NCBI GenBank assembly: GCA_937902995.1
Contig: CALEKY010000037.1
Coordinates: 1 to 64,000, forward strand
DNA from: an uncultured Sinobacteraceae bacterium
GTDB lineage: Bacteria; Pseudomonadota; Gammaproteobacteria; Steroidobacterales; Steroidobacteraceae
Direction of reading: 5' to 3'
Length of the DNA stretch: 64,000 nt
Of this stretch, positions 1-7,701 are shown one piece after another; positions within the stretch are counted from its first letter, which is position 1, and each line of letters opens with the position of its first letter. The notes under the pieces were generated by a model. The model had not been told where the DNA came from, made no database searches, and was given only the letters and a program-made list of their open reading frames with translations. The position numbers and the translations under genes are program-made.

Positions 1-252
1 CGATTTCCGCATTGTCCACCTCTTGCAAGGTGTCCGCGAAATCGGGGGAAGCTCATCTACCGCGAAACGAAGCGCAAATGCCCCTCCCCTTTCCTTTTCC
101 CTTCCTTTTCCCTTTTCCCCTTTCTCTTTTTCCCATTTCCCCAATTCCACTCCCTATTCCCCGCAACGCCCTTCGGGGTCTCCTTAACTAAAAAAGCGGA
201 AAAATCGCTTATCGTCGCTCCTGCATTCGCAGACGATCACAGGAGACTTGCC
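1..252. other. Upstream intergenic region of the CBS gene; possible end of an unidentified gene
   Basis: The first 60 or so bases have open frames but too little sequence to assign a product. Bases 80-162 are an almost pure pyrimidine tract built from TTTTCCC-like units. Next comes a small perfect hairpin, AAGCG/CGCTT with a 7-nt A-rich loop (194-210), and then the leader of the CBS gene with an AGGAGA ribosome-binding site ending 8 nt before the ATG at 253. Confidence 0.5.
80..162. repeat. Polypyrimidine heptamer-like tract (TTTTCCC units)
   Basis: A run of C and T with only isolated A residues, built from imperfect TTTTCCC / CTTTTCC units about 7 nt apart. The same unit recurs, as polypurine on the plus strand, at 14965-15072 and in both orientations at 31699-31930. 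It lies outside any recognisable gene. Confidence 0.7.
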
Positions 253-669
253 ATGCCGCTAACCAATGTGACGGTGGAGGAATTCACGACGCCCGATCCC
301 GTCACTGCGAACGAAGATATGTCGATCGACGAGCTGCGCCTCTTGATGGACGAGCATGGCATTCGCCACCTGCCTGTGATGCGCGACGACACCGTCGTCG
401 GTGTGATCAGCGATCGCGATATTCGTCTCGTGTCCGGATTGAGCCTCGCGGAGAAGCATCAAGTGCGGGCTTCGGACATCATGGCACCGGATCCGCTGAC
501 CGTGAGCGCCAGTGCACGCTTGGACGAAGTTGCGTTCGCGATGTCCGAAAAGAAGGTCGGCAGCGCCATCGTCTTGGATGCCGACGGAAAATTGCTCGGC
601 ATCTTCACTGCGACGGATGCGCTCAACGCGCTGATCGAAATCATTCGCGGAGATGCCGCATCGTCTTGA
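253..669 (+). CDS. CBS-domain pair protein
   Basis: This 138-residue protein is essentially two CBS repeats (about residues 8-60 and 75-130) with no fused enzyme. The repeats show the usual pattern: a helix after DELRLLMDEHGIRHLPV, and VVGVISDRDI and LLGIFTATDAL at the ends of the two units. CBS pairs (Bateman modules) bind adenosyl ligands such as AMP, ATP or SAM and usually report energy state to a partner; stand-alone copies are common in proteobacteria. The ATG follows AGGAGA. It is upstream of wrbA in the same direction, with about 270 bp between, so co-transcription is uncertain. The partner and ligand cannot be told from sequence. Confidence 0.85.
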   Translation: MPLTNVTVEEFTTPDPVTANEDMSIDELRLLMDEHGIRHLPVMRDDTVVGVISDRDIRLVSGLSLAEKHQVRASDIMAPDPLTVSASARLDEVAFAMSEKKVGSAIVLDADGKLLGIFTATDALNALIEIIRGDAASS

Positions 670-938
670 TGCACGAACTAGCGAGAATCGCCTCGATGGC
701 GCCTCCACAGGGATGACGGTGGCCGTCTGCCCGGGCGACCCACGGAAGGATGCAGATTGCGAAGGCCGCCTTTCTCGTCGCGGCCGAGGATCATGCCGAT
801 CGGCCTGGCGGGCCGAGTAAATTTCGTAAAGTTATTTGTCAATTTTCGGCGCGTCGTGCCAGACTGCGCCGCGATCGAACGATTGGCGCGCTTCCCCTGT
901 TGCGCCCGTTCGGTGTTGCAACGTTGGAGGAGAGTCCC

Positions 939-1547
939 TTGGCGAAGGTTTTGGTGCTTTACTATTCGAGCTACGGCCACATCGAGAAAATGGCTGAAGC
1001 CGTCGCCGCCGGTGCGCGCGAAGCCGGCGCGACCGTCGATATCAAGCGAGTTCCGGAAACCATTCCCGAAGAGGTCGCACGTGCGGCTCGCGTGAAACTC
1101 GATCAAGCGGCCCCGATCGCGTCGATCAACGATCTGGCCCAATACGATGCCATCGTCATCGGCACGGGTACGCGTTACGGTCGCGTCTCCGGCCAGATGG
1201 CGAACTTCCTCGATCAAGCAGGCAAGCTATGGCTGGCGGGTGCCTTGGTCGGCAAAGTCGGTGCGGCTTTTACATGCTCCGCCGCTCAGCATGGCGGGCA
1301 GGAAACGACGCTGCTTTCGTTGATCACCAACATGCTGCATTTCGGCATGACCATCGTCGGTCTCGACTACGGATTCAAAGGTCAGATGGGCGATGACGAA
1401 ATTCGCGGCGGTTCGCCGTACGGCGCGACGACGTTGGCCGGCCCGACAGGACAGCGTCAACCGACGGAGAACGATCTGGCCGGCGCGAGATACTTGGGCG
1501 CACGCGTTGCAAGAACGGCGGCGCTGTTGTTCCCGGACAGCAAGTAA
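939..1547 (+). CDS. wrbA: NAD(P)H:quinone oxidoreductase, WrbA type
   Basis: A 202-residue flavodoxin-fold protein of normal WrbA length. The N-terminal VLVLYYSSYGHIEKMAEAV is the FMN phosphate-binding loop, GTGTRYGRVSGQMANFLDQ is the second FMN loop, and FTCSAAQHGGQETTLLS and SPYGATTLAGP are WrbA signatures. WrbA is a tetrameric FMN enzyme that reduces quinones by two electrons in the cytosol, protecting against redox cycling. I chose a TTG start at 939 because it has a strong GGAGGAG site 5 nt upstream and begins exactly where the family begins; the open frame extends 63 codons further upstream without family similarity. It is convergent with rpe. Confidence 0.93.
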   Translation: MAKVLVLYYSSYGHIEKMAEAVAAGAREAGATVDIKRVPETIPEEVARAARVKLDQAAPIASINDLAQYDAIVIGTGTRYGRVSGQMANFLDQAGKLWLAGALVGKVGAAFTCSAAQHGGQETTLLSLITNMLHFGMTIVGLDYGFKGQMGDDEIRGGSPYGATTLAGPTGQRQPTENDLAGARYLGARVARTAALLFPDSK

Positions 1548-1605
1548 TCGGACTTCACGTTCGCCGACCACAGCGGCGCGAGCGGCAAGAGCTTGCGCCC
1601 TTCTT

Positions 1606-1629
1606 CGCGGCGAACGTTAGTTCGCGGCG
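1606..1629. terminator. Possible bidirectional hairpin between wrbA and rpe
   Basis: A 10-bp stem with one mismatch (CGCGGCGAAC / GTTCGCGGCG, loop GTTA) overlaps the rpe stop codon in the gap between two convergent genes. There is no U-tract on either side, so it is a weak intrinsic terminator at best. The role is inferred from position. Confidence 0.35.
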
Positions 1630-2342
1630 TATCGATGTCTGCGCGGCTTCCCATCGAGCTGCGCCCGCATTTCTTGAATCACCGTCCGATACGACGCCAC
1701 ACCGAAGATGGCCGAACCGGCGACGAACGTGTCGGCACCGGCAGCGGCGATCTGGCGGATGTTGTCGACTTTCACACCGCCATCGACTTCCAGACGGATC
1801 GTGCGGCCAGTCTGCGATGCGTGAGCATCCAATAGCGCGCGAGCGGCGGCGATCTTCGGCAAGGTCGATGGAATGAACGACTGCCCGCCGAAACCCGGAT
1901 TCACGGACATGAGCAACACGAGATCGAGCTTGTCGATGACAGGCTCGATGTACGCGAGCGGTGTGCCGGGATTGATTGCAAGGCCGGTCTTGCAGCCGTG
2001 ATCGCGAACGAGTTGCAGCGTGCGATCGACGTGACGCGTCGCCTCGGGATGAAACGAGATCAGGCCAGCACCCGCCTTGGCGAACAGCGGCACCAATGCA
2101 TCGACCGGCTCCACCATGAGATGCACGTCGATCGTCGCATCGCCAGCATGCGGCTTGATCGCCTTACATACATCCGGTCCGATCGTGAGATTCGGGACGT
2201 AGTGATTGTCCATGACGTCGAAATGAATCCAGTCGGCGCCAGCATCGAGCACCTCGCGCACTTCCTCGCCGAGCCGCGCGAAATCCGCCGAGAGGATGCT
2301 GGGTGCGATCACCGGCGTTTGCACTGCAGAGTGCTGATTCAT
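1617..2342 (-). CDS. cbbE: Ribulose-phosphate 3-epimerase (Calvin cycle)
   Basis: A 241-residue TIM-barrel epimerase that interconverts D-xylulose 5-phosphate and D-ribulose 5-phosphate using a divalent metal. Visible family motifs are IAPSILSADFARLGEEV at the N-terminus, the metal His/Asp in WIHFDVMDNHYVPNLTIGP, VHLMVEP, MSVNPGFGGQSF and the second metal Asp in LEVDGGVKVDN, followed by the phosphate-binding AGSAIF. The ATG at 2342 has GGAGAC upstream; a longer frame to 2450 runs into the transketolase gene and lacks similarity. It is the last gene of the cbb operon, 16 bp after cbbT, so it regenerates RuBP precursors here. Confidence 0.95.
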   Translation of the reverse strand: MNQHSAVQTPVIAPSILSADFARLGEEVREVLDAGADWIHFDVMDNHYVPNLTIGPDVCKAIKPHAGDATIDVHLMVEPVDALVPLFAKAGAGLISFHPEATRHVDRTLQLVRDHGCKTGLAINPGTPLAYIEPVIDKLDLVLLMSVNPGFGGQSFIPSTLPKIAAARALLDAHASQTGRTIRLEVDGGVKVDNIRQIAAAGADTFVAGSAIFGVASYRTVIQEMRAQLDGKPRRHRYAAN

Positions 2343-2358
2343 GGAAGTCTCCTGCGAT

Positions 2359-4389
2359 TCAGGCAACCGCCTCACGCCTGCGTTCGTCGGCACCGAGAAA
2401 CGCCAAGACGCTGCGTGCGATCTGTTTCGGTGTGAGTCCGAAGTACTCATACAAGACAGGGCCTGGCGCAGATTCGCCGAACGTATTCACGCCGATGACG
2501 AGCCCCGACCTGCCTACGTACTTGCGCCAAAGATCCGGGTGCGATGCTTCGATCGCTATGATCGGCAACTCCCGAGGCAGCACGCTCTCTCGATAGGCGT
2601 CATCCTGCTCGTCGAACCGACTCGTGCAAGGCATCGACACGACGCGCACCTCGACTTCCTGCGCAGCAAGCAGCTCGCTCGCTTCGAGCGCCAGATGAAG
2701 CTCGGAACCGGTTGCAAGCAGCGTCGCACATGCGTTCTCGCTTTCATGGACCACATAACCGCCCCATTGGATCAGCTTCAGATCCTCGGGCTGCCGGGCA
2801 TGGATCGGCAGATTCTGACGCGACAGCAGCAGTGCGGTCGGTCCATTCGCGCGCGTGACTGCGGCATCCCATGCAGCGAGCGTCTCGAGCAGATCCGCCG
2901 GTCGCCACACCTCGAGATTGGGAATCAAACGCAGCGACGGCGCGTGCTCGACCGCTTGATGTGTCGGCCCGTCCTCGCCCAAGCCGATCGAATCGTGCGT
3001 GAACACGTGAATCACTCTCTGCTTCATCAGCGCGGCCATGCGAATGGCATTGCGGCTGTAATCGCTGAACGTGAGGAATGTGCCGCCGTAAGGAATGAAT
3101 CCGCCATGGAGGCTCATGCCATTCATCACCGCTGCCATACCGAACTCGCGCACGCCGTAGCTCAAATGATTGCCGGCGCGATCGCGCCCCGCCGTTGCAC
3201 AACCCTTGAAGTTGGTGAGGTTGGACCCGGTGAGATCGGCCGATCCGCCGAACATTTCCGGCAGTCCCGGCGCAAGTCGATCGAGCACCATCTGCGAAGC
3301 CTTGCGCGTCGCAATGGATCCTCGTTGTGCAGCGAGCTCTTTGGCGGCGGCTCGCAAGCTTTCCGCATAGCTTGCAGGCAGTTCCCCCCGCATGCGTCGT
3401 TCGAAGTCCGCGGCAAGCTCCGGATAGCGCTCGCGATAACGCGCAACCTTCTTGCGCCATTCGTCGTGCACCTTCGCACCGTGTGTTCGCGCATCCCATG
3501 CCGAGCGAACATCGTCAGGAATCACGAACGGCGGATACTCCCACCCGAGCGCCTCGCGGGTTGCCTTCGCATCCTCTGCGCCAAGCGGTGCGCCGTGCGC
3601 TTCATGCGATCCGCTCTTTCCAGGCGATCCGTAGCCGATCGTCGTCTTGCAGCAGATCAACGTGGGCTTGCCGTCTTCGTGTGTCGACTGCTCGACCGCT
3701 TCACGTATTGCCGCATTCACCGCATCCGGGTCGTGTCCGTCGACCGTCAGCACATGCCAGCCGTAAGCCCGAAACCGAGCCGGTGTGTCGTCTAAGAACC
3801 AGTCCGTGACATGGCCGTCGATGGAGATGCCGTTGTCGTCGTAGAACGCGATCAGCTTCGACAACCGCAGCGTGCCGGCGAGGCTGCACGCTTCGTGACT
3901 GATCCCTTCCATCAGACAGCCGTCGCCCAGGAACACATACGTTCGATGATCGACGACATTGAAATCGTCGCGATTGAACTGCGCTGCCAAGAGCTTTTCC
4001 GCGAGCGCCATGCCGACGGCGTTGGCGAGCCCTTGCCCGAGCGGTCCAGTCGTCGTTTCGACGCCTGGCGTGACTCCCGATTCCGGATGACCCGGGGTGC
4101 GCGAGTGAAGCTGACGGAAGCGCTGTAACTGAGCCATCGGCAAGTCGTAGCCCGTCAGATGGAGCAGCGCATACAGCAACATGGACGCATGCCCGTTCGA
4201 CAACACGAAGCGATCGCGATCGGGCCACTCGGGATCGGACGGATCGTGTTTCAGCCACGTCGACCACAGCACCTCCGCGATATCCGCCATGCCCATCGGC
4301 GCACCCGGATGCCCGGACTTCGCCTGCTCCACCGCATCTACGGCGAGCATCCGTAGCGCATTCGCCTTCCGGCGTCGTAGCTCGTTCAT
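2359..4389 (-). CDS. cbbT: Transketolase (Calvin cycle)
   Basis: A thiamine-diphosphate transketolase of about 676 residues, the normal length. Domain order is PP (GDGCLMEGISHEACSLAG, the ThDP motif), Pyr (FGGSADLTGSN, then HDSIGLGEDGPTHQ) and a C-terminal domain. The N-terminal KSGHPGAPMGMADIAEVLW contains the substrate/cofactor His. It transfers two-carbon ketol units between fructose 6-phosphate or sedoheptulose 7-phosphate and glyceraldehyde 3-phosphate. The start at 4389 is preferred over 4407 because GAGGGGG lies 6 nt upstream of it. It is 10 bp after prk. Its position in the operon marks it as the Calvin-cycle copy; a housekeeping paralogue may exist elsewhere. Confidence 0.95.
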   Translation of the reverse strand: MNELRRRKANALRMLAVDAVEQAKSGHPGAPMGMADIAEVLWSTWLKHDPSDPEWPDRDRFVLSNGHASMLLYALLHLTGYDLPMAQLQRFRQLHSRTPGHPESGVTPGVETTTGPLGQGLANAVGMALAEKLLAAQFNRDDFNVVDHRTYVFLGDGCLMEGISHEACSLAGTLRLSKLIAFYDDNGISIDGHVTDWFLDDTPARFRAYGWHVLTVDGHDPDAVNAAIREAVEQSTHEDGKPTLICCKTTIGYGSPGKSGSHEAHGAPLGAEDAKATREALGWEYPPFVIPDDVRSAWDARTHGAKVHDEWRKKVARYRERYPELAADFERRMRGELPASYAESLRAAAKELAAQRGSIATRKASQMVLDRLAPGLPEMFGGSADLTGSNLTNFKGCATAGRDRAGNHLSYGVREFGMAAVMNGMSLHGGFIPYGGTFLTFSDYSRNAIRMAALMKQRVIHVFTHDSIGLGEDGPTHQAVEHAPSLRLIPNLEVWRPADLLETLAAWDAAVTRANGPTALLLSRQNLPIHARQPEDLKLIQWGGYVVHESENACATLLATGSELHLALEASELLAAQEVEVRVVSMPCTSRFDEQDDAYRESVLPRELPIIAIEASHPDLWRKYVGRSGLVIGVNTFGESAPGPVLYEYFGLTPKQIARSVLAFLGADERRREAVA

Positions 4390-4399
4390 GCGATCCCCC

Positions 4400-5272
4400 T
4401 CATGCACGACGCTTCATGTCCTTCAAACGAAGGATCATCGGCGTCAGGATCAATTGCAGCGCCAAGCCCATCTTGCTCCCCGGCGCACACAGGCTGTTCG
4501 GCCGCGTCATCCACGAGCCTTGCAACATCGAGAGCAGGTAAGGGAAATCGATGCCGCGCGGATCGGCGAATCGAATGACGATCATGCTTTCGTCGGACGA
4601 TGGGATGTCGCGCGCAATGAACGGATTGCTCGTATCCACCGTCGGGATGCGCTGGAAATTCACGTGCGTGCGCGAGAACTGCGGACAGATGTACTTCACG
4701 TAGTCCGGCATACGGCGAAGGATCACGTCGACAACCGCTTCCTGCGAGTAACCGCGCACCGACTTGTCACGATGAATTTTCTGAATCCACTCGAGATTGA
4801 TGATGGGTACGACACCGATCAATAGATCGACGTGCTGCGCGACATTGACCTTGTCGTCCACGTAGGCGCCGTGCAGTCCTTCGTAGAACAGCATGTCCGT
4901 ATCCGGATCGATGTCCGTCCATTCGGTGAACGTGCCTGGATCCTGTCCATACCGCGCCGCTTCAGCTGCATCGTGCAGATACTTACGTACACGGCAACGT
5001 CCCGTCTCGCCGTATTGCTTGAAAGTGGCCGCGAGCTCATCGAGCAAGTTCGCCTCGGGACCGAAATGACTGAAGTTGCGCTCACCCCGCTCCTCGGCTG
5101 CCTTCATCGCCGCGCGCATACCCGCTCGGTCGTAGCGGTGGAACGAGTCGCCCTCGATGACCGCTGCCTTGATTCTCTCGCGACGGAAAATGTGCTCGAA
5201 ACTGCGCATGACGGTCGTCGTCCCCGCGCCGGACGAGCCGGTCACTGCAACGATCGGGTGTTTCGTTGACAT
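4400..5272 (-). CDS. cbbP: Phosphoribulokinase
   Basis: A 290-residue proteobacterial class I phosphoribulokinase, which makes RuBP from ribulose 5-phosphate and ATP and is a marker enzyme of the Calvin cycle. The P-loop is GSSGAGTTTV (about residues 11-20). EGDSFHRYDR carries the catalytic Asp, and FYEGLHGAYV is the following conserved segment. The octameric bacterial form is normally activated by NADH and inhibited by AMP. The ATG at 5272 is preceded by AGGAGG at good spacing, 8 bp after fbp. A longer in-frame extension to 6118 overlaps fbp and is rejected. Confidence 0.96.
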   Translation of the reverse strand: MSTKHPIVAVTGSSGAGTTTVMRSFEHIFRRERIKAAVIEGDSFHRYDRAGMRAAMKAAEERGERNFSHFGPEANLLDELAATFKQYGETGRCRVRKYLHDAAEAARYGQDPGTFTEWTDIDPDTDMLFYEGLHGAYVDDKVNVAQHVDLLIGVVPIINLEWIQKIHRDKSVRGYSQEAVVDVILRRMPDYVKYICPQFSRTHVNFQRIPTVDTSNPFIARDIPSSDESMIVIRFADPRGIDFPYLLSMLQGSWMTRPNSLCAPGSKMGLALQLILTPMILRLKDMKRRA

Positions 5273-5280
5273 GTTGCCTC

Positions 5281-6354
5281 CTACGCATCCGCTCGCAGCA
5301 GCGACCGCTCCGCGAACAGCGGCGAGTAGTAAGGTTTGTCGATGCCCGCCGCGTGCTCTGCGTGATAGCGCTCTATGCGCTCGATCTCGTTGCGCGATCC
5401 GAAGACGAGCGGCACGCGCTGATGCAGACTTTCGGGAACGACCTCCATGATTCGCCGCGATCCGGTCGATGCGGCGCCGCCGGCTTGTTCCACTAGAAAT
5501 GCCACCGGGTTCGCTTCGTAAAGCAGACGAAGGCGTCCGGCCTTTTGCGGATCGCGCGTGCCGTACGGATACAGATACACGCCTCCGCGCATCAGAATTC
5601 GATGCACGTCCGCGACCATCGAAGCGATCCATCGCATGTTGAAATCGCGTTTGCGAATGCCGGTCGCACCTTCCTTGCATTCGCTCACATAGCGCTTGAT
5701 CGGCGATTCCCAAAAGCGTTCGTTGCTGACATTGATCGCGAATTCGGATGCATCCGGATCGATCGTGAGATTGGGATGCGTCAAAATGAAATTGCCGATC
5801 TCGCGATCGAGCGTGAACCCGTGCGTGCCTTTGCCGATCGTCAGTACGAGCATCGTCGACGGGCCGTAGAGCGCATATCCCGCTGCCACCTGGTTCACGC
5901 CGCTCTGCAGGTAATCTGCAGGCTGCGGCTTGCCGGTGCCTTCGTAGCGGAGCACCGAGAAAATCGTGCCGACGCAGACATTGATTTCGATGTTCGACGA
6001 GCCGTCGAGGGGGTCGAATACGAACAGGTACCGGCCGCGCGGAATTTCGCGAGGAATGTCCAGCGGCTCCTCGTTCTCTTCCGAGAGCATTCCGGCGAGA
6101 TTTCCGCTCCATCCGCAATGATCGATCAGGATTTCATTGGCCAGCACATCGAGACCGTGCTGCTCCTCGCCTTGCACGTTCACGCTACCGAGCGTTCCCT
6201 GTCCGCCGCCCAAGGCGCCCTTGCCTGCGACCGATGAAATCGCCTTCACTGCAGCCGCCACGTCGATCAGCAGCGCTCCCAACTCACGCTGCTCGGCATG
6301 ACAATGCTCGATGAGGAACTTCGAAAGCGTCGTCCGGCCCGAGTGCAAGCGCAT
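5281..6354 (-). CDS. cbbF: Fructose-1,6-bisphosphatase, class I
   Basis: A 357-residue class I FBPase. The metal-binding DPLDGSSNIEINVCVGTIFS, the upstream GMLSEENEEP glutamates and the C-terminal GGAASTGSRRIMEVVPESLH are typical. It hydrolyses fructose 1,6-bisphosphate to fructose 6-phosphate; proteobacterial cbbF products often also handle sedoheptulose 1,7-bisphosphate, but that cannot be shown here. The ATG at 6354 has AAGGAG 7 nt upstream. It lies between cbbX (20 bp) and prk (8 bp) in the cbb operon, which supports an autotrophic role rather than gluconeogenesis. Confidence 0.95.
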   Translation of the reverse strand: MRLHSGRTTLSKFLIEHCHAEQRELGALLIDVAAAVKAISSVAGKGALGGGQGTLGSVNVQGEEQHGLDVLANEILIDHCGWSGNLAGMLSEENEEPLDIPREIPRGRYLFVFDPLDGSSNIEINVCVGTIFSVLRYEGTGKPQPADYLQSGVNQVAAGYALYGPSTMLVLTIGKGTHGFTLDREIGNFILTHPNLTIDPDASEFAINVSNERFWESPIKRYVSECKEGATGIRKRDFNMRWIASMVADVHRILMRGGVYLYPYGTRDPQKAGRLRLLYEANPVAFLVEQAGGAASTGSRRIMEVVPESLHQRVPLVFGSRNEIERIERYHAEHAAGIDKPYYSPLFAERSLLRADA

Positions 6355-6374
6355 GGTCTTCTCCTTCTAGTGGT

Positions 6375-7283
6375 TCATGTCGTCGCGTTCTGGAACACGC
6401 GCGAAGGCAAGAGGTCCTCGGCATCGATCAGGGTCAGCGCCTCGCTCGACGTACGCTCTCCATTCATCGCACGAGCGAATAGCCTATTGGCCTGACGCAG
6501 CCGCGCACGGTCCAGCGCATTGCGAATCGAACGAGCGTTGGCGAAGTTCGGCTGCTGAATGCGATGCTCGATGTACCGCCGCATCGTCTTTCGGCTTTCG
6601 TCGTCGAAGCGGTAATGCATGCCCGCGACCATGAGCTCAGCGATCTGCAGAAGCTCGTCTTGCGTGAAGTCCGGGAACTCGATGTGATGTGCGATGCGCG
6701 ACCGAATACCCGCGTTCGCACGAAAGAACGTGTCCATCCGGTCCTTGTAGCCGGCGAGAATCACGACGAGATCGTTACGGTTGTTCTCCATCGCCTGCAG
6801 CAGAATTTCGATGGACTCTTGGCCGTAGTCGCGTTCGTTCTCGGGCCGATAGAGGTAGTACGCCTCGTCGATGAACAGCACGCCGCCCATTGCGCGCTTG
6901 AGCACTTCGCGAGTCTTCGGCGCCGTATGACCAATGTACTGGCCGACGAGATCGTCGCGCGTGACCGTAACCAACGTGTTCTTTCGGATGCAGCCGAGCC
7001 GCTGCAGGATGTCGGCCATGCGCGCGGCCACCGTCGTCTTGCCGGTCCCCGGATTGCCGGTGAAGCACATGTGCATGCTCGGCATTTCGGATTCGATCCC
7101 AAGCTGAGCGCGTGCACGAGAAACGAGCAGGAACGCCGCGATCTCGCGAACGCGTTGCTTGACCGGCGCCAGACCAACGAGCTCTCGATCGAGTTGTTCG
7201 ATCACCTCGCCGACGTGCGATTCCGAGAACAGCCCTTCGAGATCGACATCCTTGCGCTCGATGTTGTCGAGCGCCGCAATCAC
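6375..7283 (-). CDS. cbbX: Red-type RuBisCO activase CbbX (AAA+)
   Basis: A 302-residue AAA+ ATPase. Walker A is GNPGTGKT (about 76-83), Walker B FIDEA (about 137-141), and GQYIG at about 114-118 contains the aromatic pore-loop residue that pulls the RuBisCO large-subunit C-terminus. CbbX hexamers remove inhibitory sugar phosphates from red-type form I RuBisCO and are allosterically activated by RuBP. I place the start at a GTG whose bases overlap the cbbS TGA (GTGA, 7280-7283), implying translational coupling; the longer open frame upstream is a shadow of cbbS. It fits the red-type large and small subunits next to it. Confidence 0.93.
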   Translation of the reverse strand: MIAALDNIERKDVDLEGLFSESHVGEVIEQLDRELVGLAPVKQRVREIAAFLLVSRARAQLGIESEMPSMHMCFTGNPGTGKTTVAARMADILQRLGCIRKNTLVTVTRDDLVGQYIGHTAPKTREVLKRAMGGVLFIDEAYYLYRPENERDYGQESIEILLQAMENNRNDLVVILAGYKDRMDTFFRANAGIRSRIAHHIEFPDFTQDELLQIAELMVAGMHYRFDDESRKTMRRYIEHRIQQPNFANARSIRNALDRARLRQANRLFARAMNGERTSSEALTLIDAEDLLPSRVFQNATT

Positions 7284-7690
7284 GAGAGACCTCGCTCGCC
7301 AGGGAAGACGGTCTGCAGGGAGTAGCGGATCGATCTTCCCGGACCTTCCGATCGAACAAGTCGGAACTCCGGCTCTTCCTTCGGGCGATTGACGAGGAAC
7401 GACAGCCGGACCGTCTCGAACCCGCGTGTGGCATCGAATGCATTCACACGGATGTACTCGTTCGGATGCATCTTGCGGCACGCGTACAGCTCGTACATCA
7501 CGCCGGCAGCATCGCGCACATCGAACATCGGCAAGCCCCACATCTCCCAATAGGTGTTGCGCGGATGCGGATCGTCCGTGTATTCCAACGAGATGGCCCA
7601 TCCTTGATTGAGCGCGTAGTTGATCTGCGCGCGGATCTGGTCATCGGTGAGATCGGGAAGAAACGAGAACGTCCCCTGGGTAATGCGCAT
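7280..7690 (-). CDS. cbbS: RuBisCO small subunit, red type (form IC)
   Basis: A 136-residue small subunit. MRITQGTFSFLPDLTDDQI and WGLPMFDVRDAAGVMYEL are typical of the red-type lineage. The C-terminus continues about 25-30 residues past the core, as expected for the red-type beta-hairpin extension that lines the central channel and replaces the green-type A-B loop. The ATG at 7690 has GAAGGAG upstream and follows cbbL by 11 bp. Four bases overlap cbbX. Confidence 0.95.
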   Translation of the reverse strand: MRITQGTFSFLPDLTDDQIRAQINYALNQGWAISLEYTDDPHPRNTYWEMWGLPMFDVRDAAGVMYELYACRKMHPNEYIRVNAFDATRGFETVRLSFLVNRPKEEPEFRLVRSEGPGRSIRYSLQTVFPGERGLS

Positions 7691-7701
7691 GGTTCGCTCC
7701 T

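Noticed and set aside
2341..3795. A 484-codon open frame antisense to transketolase
   Set aside because: It has no family resemblance, is rich in Arg and His, and mirrors a gene with clear ThDP motifs. Long antisense frames are expected in high-GC coding DNA.
4390..6118. A 572-residue fusion of phosphoribulokinase with an upstream extension
   Set aside because: The extension is the out-of-frame shadow of fbp; the ATG at 5272 has an AGGAGG site and is the family start.
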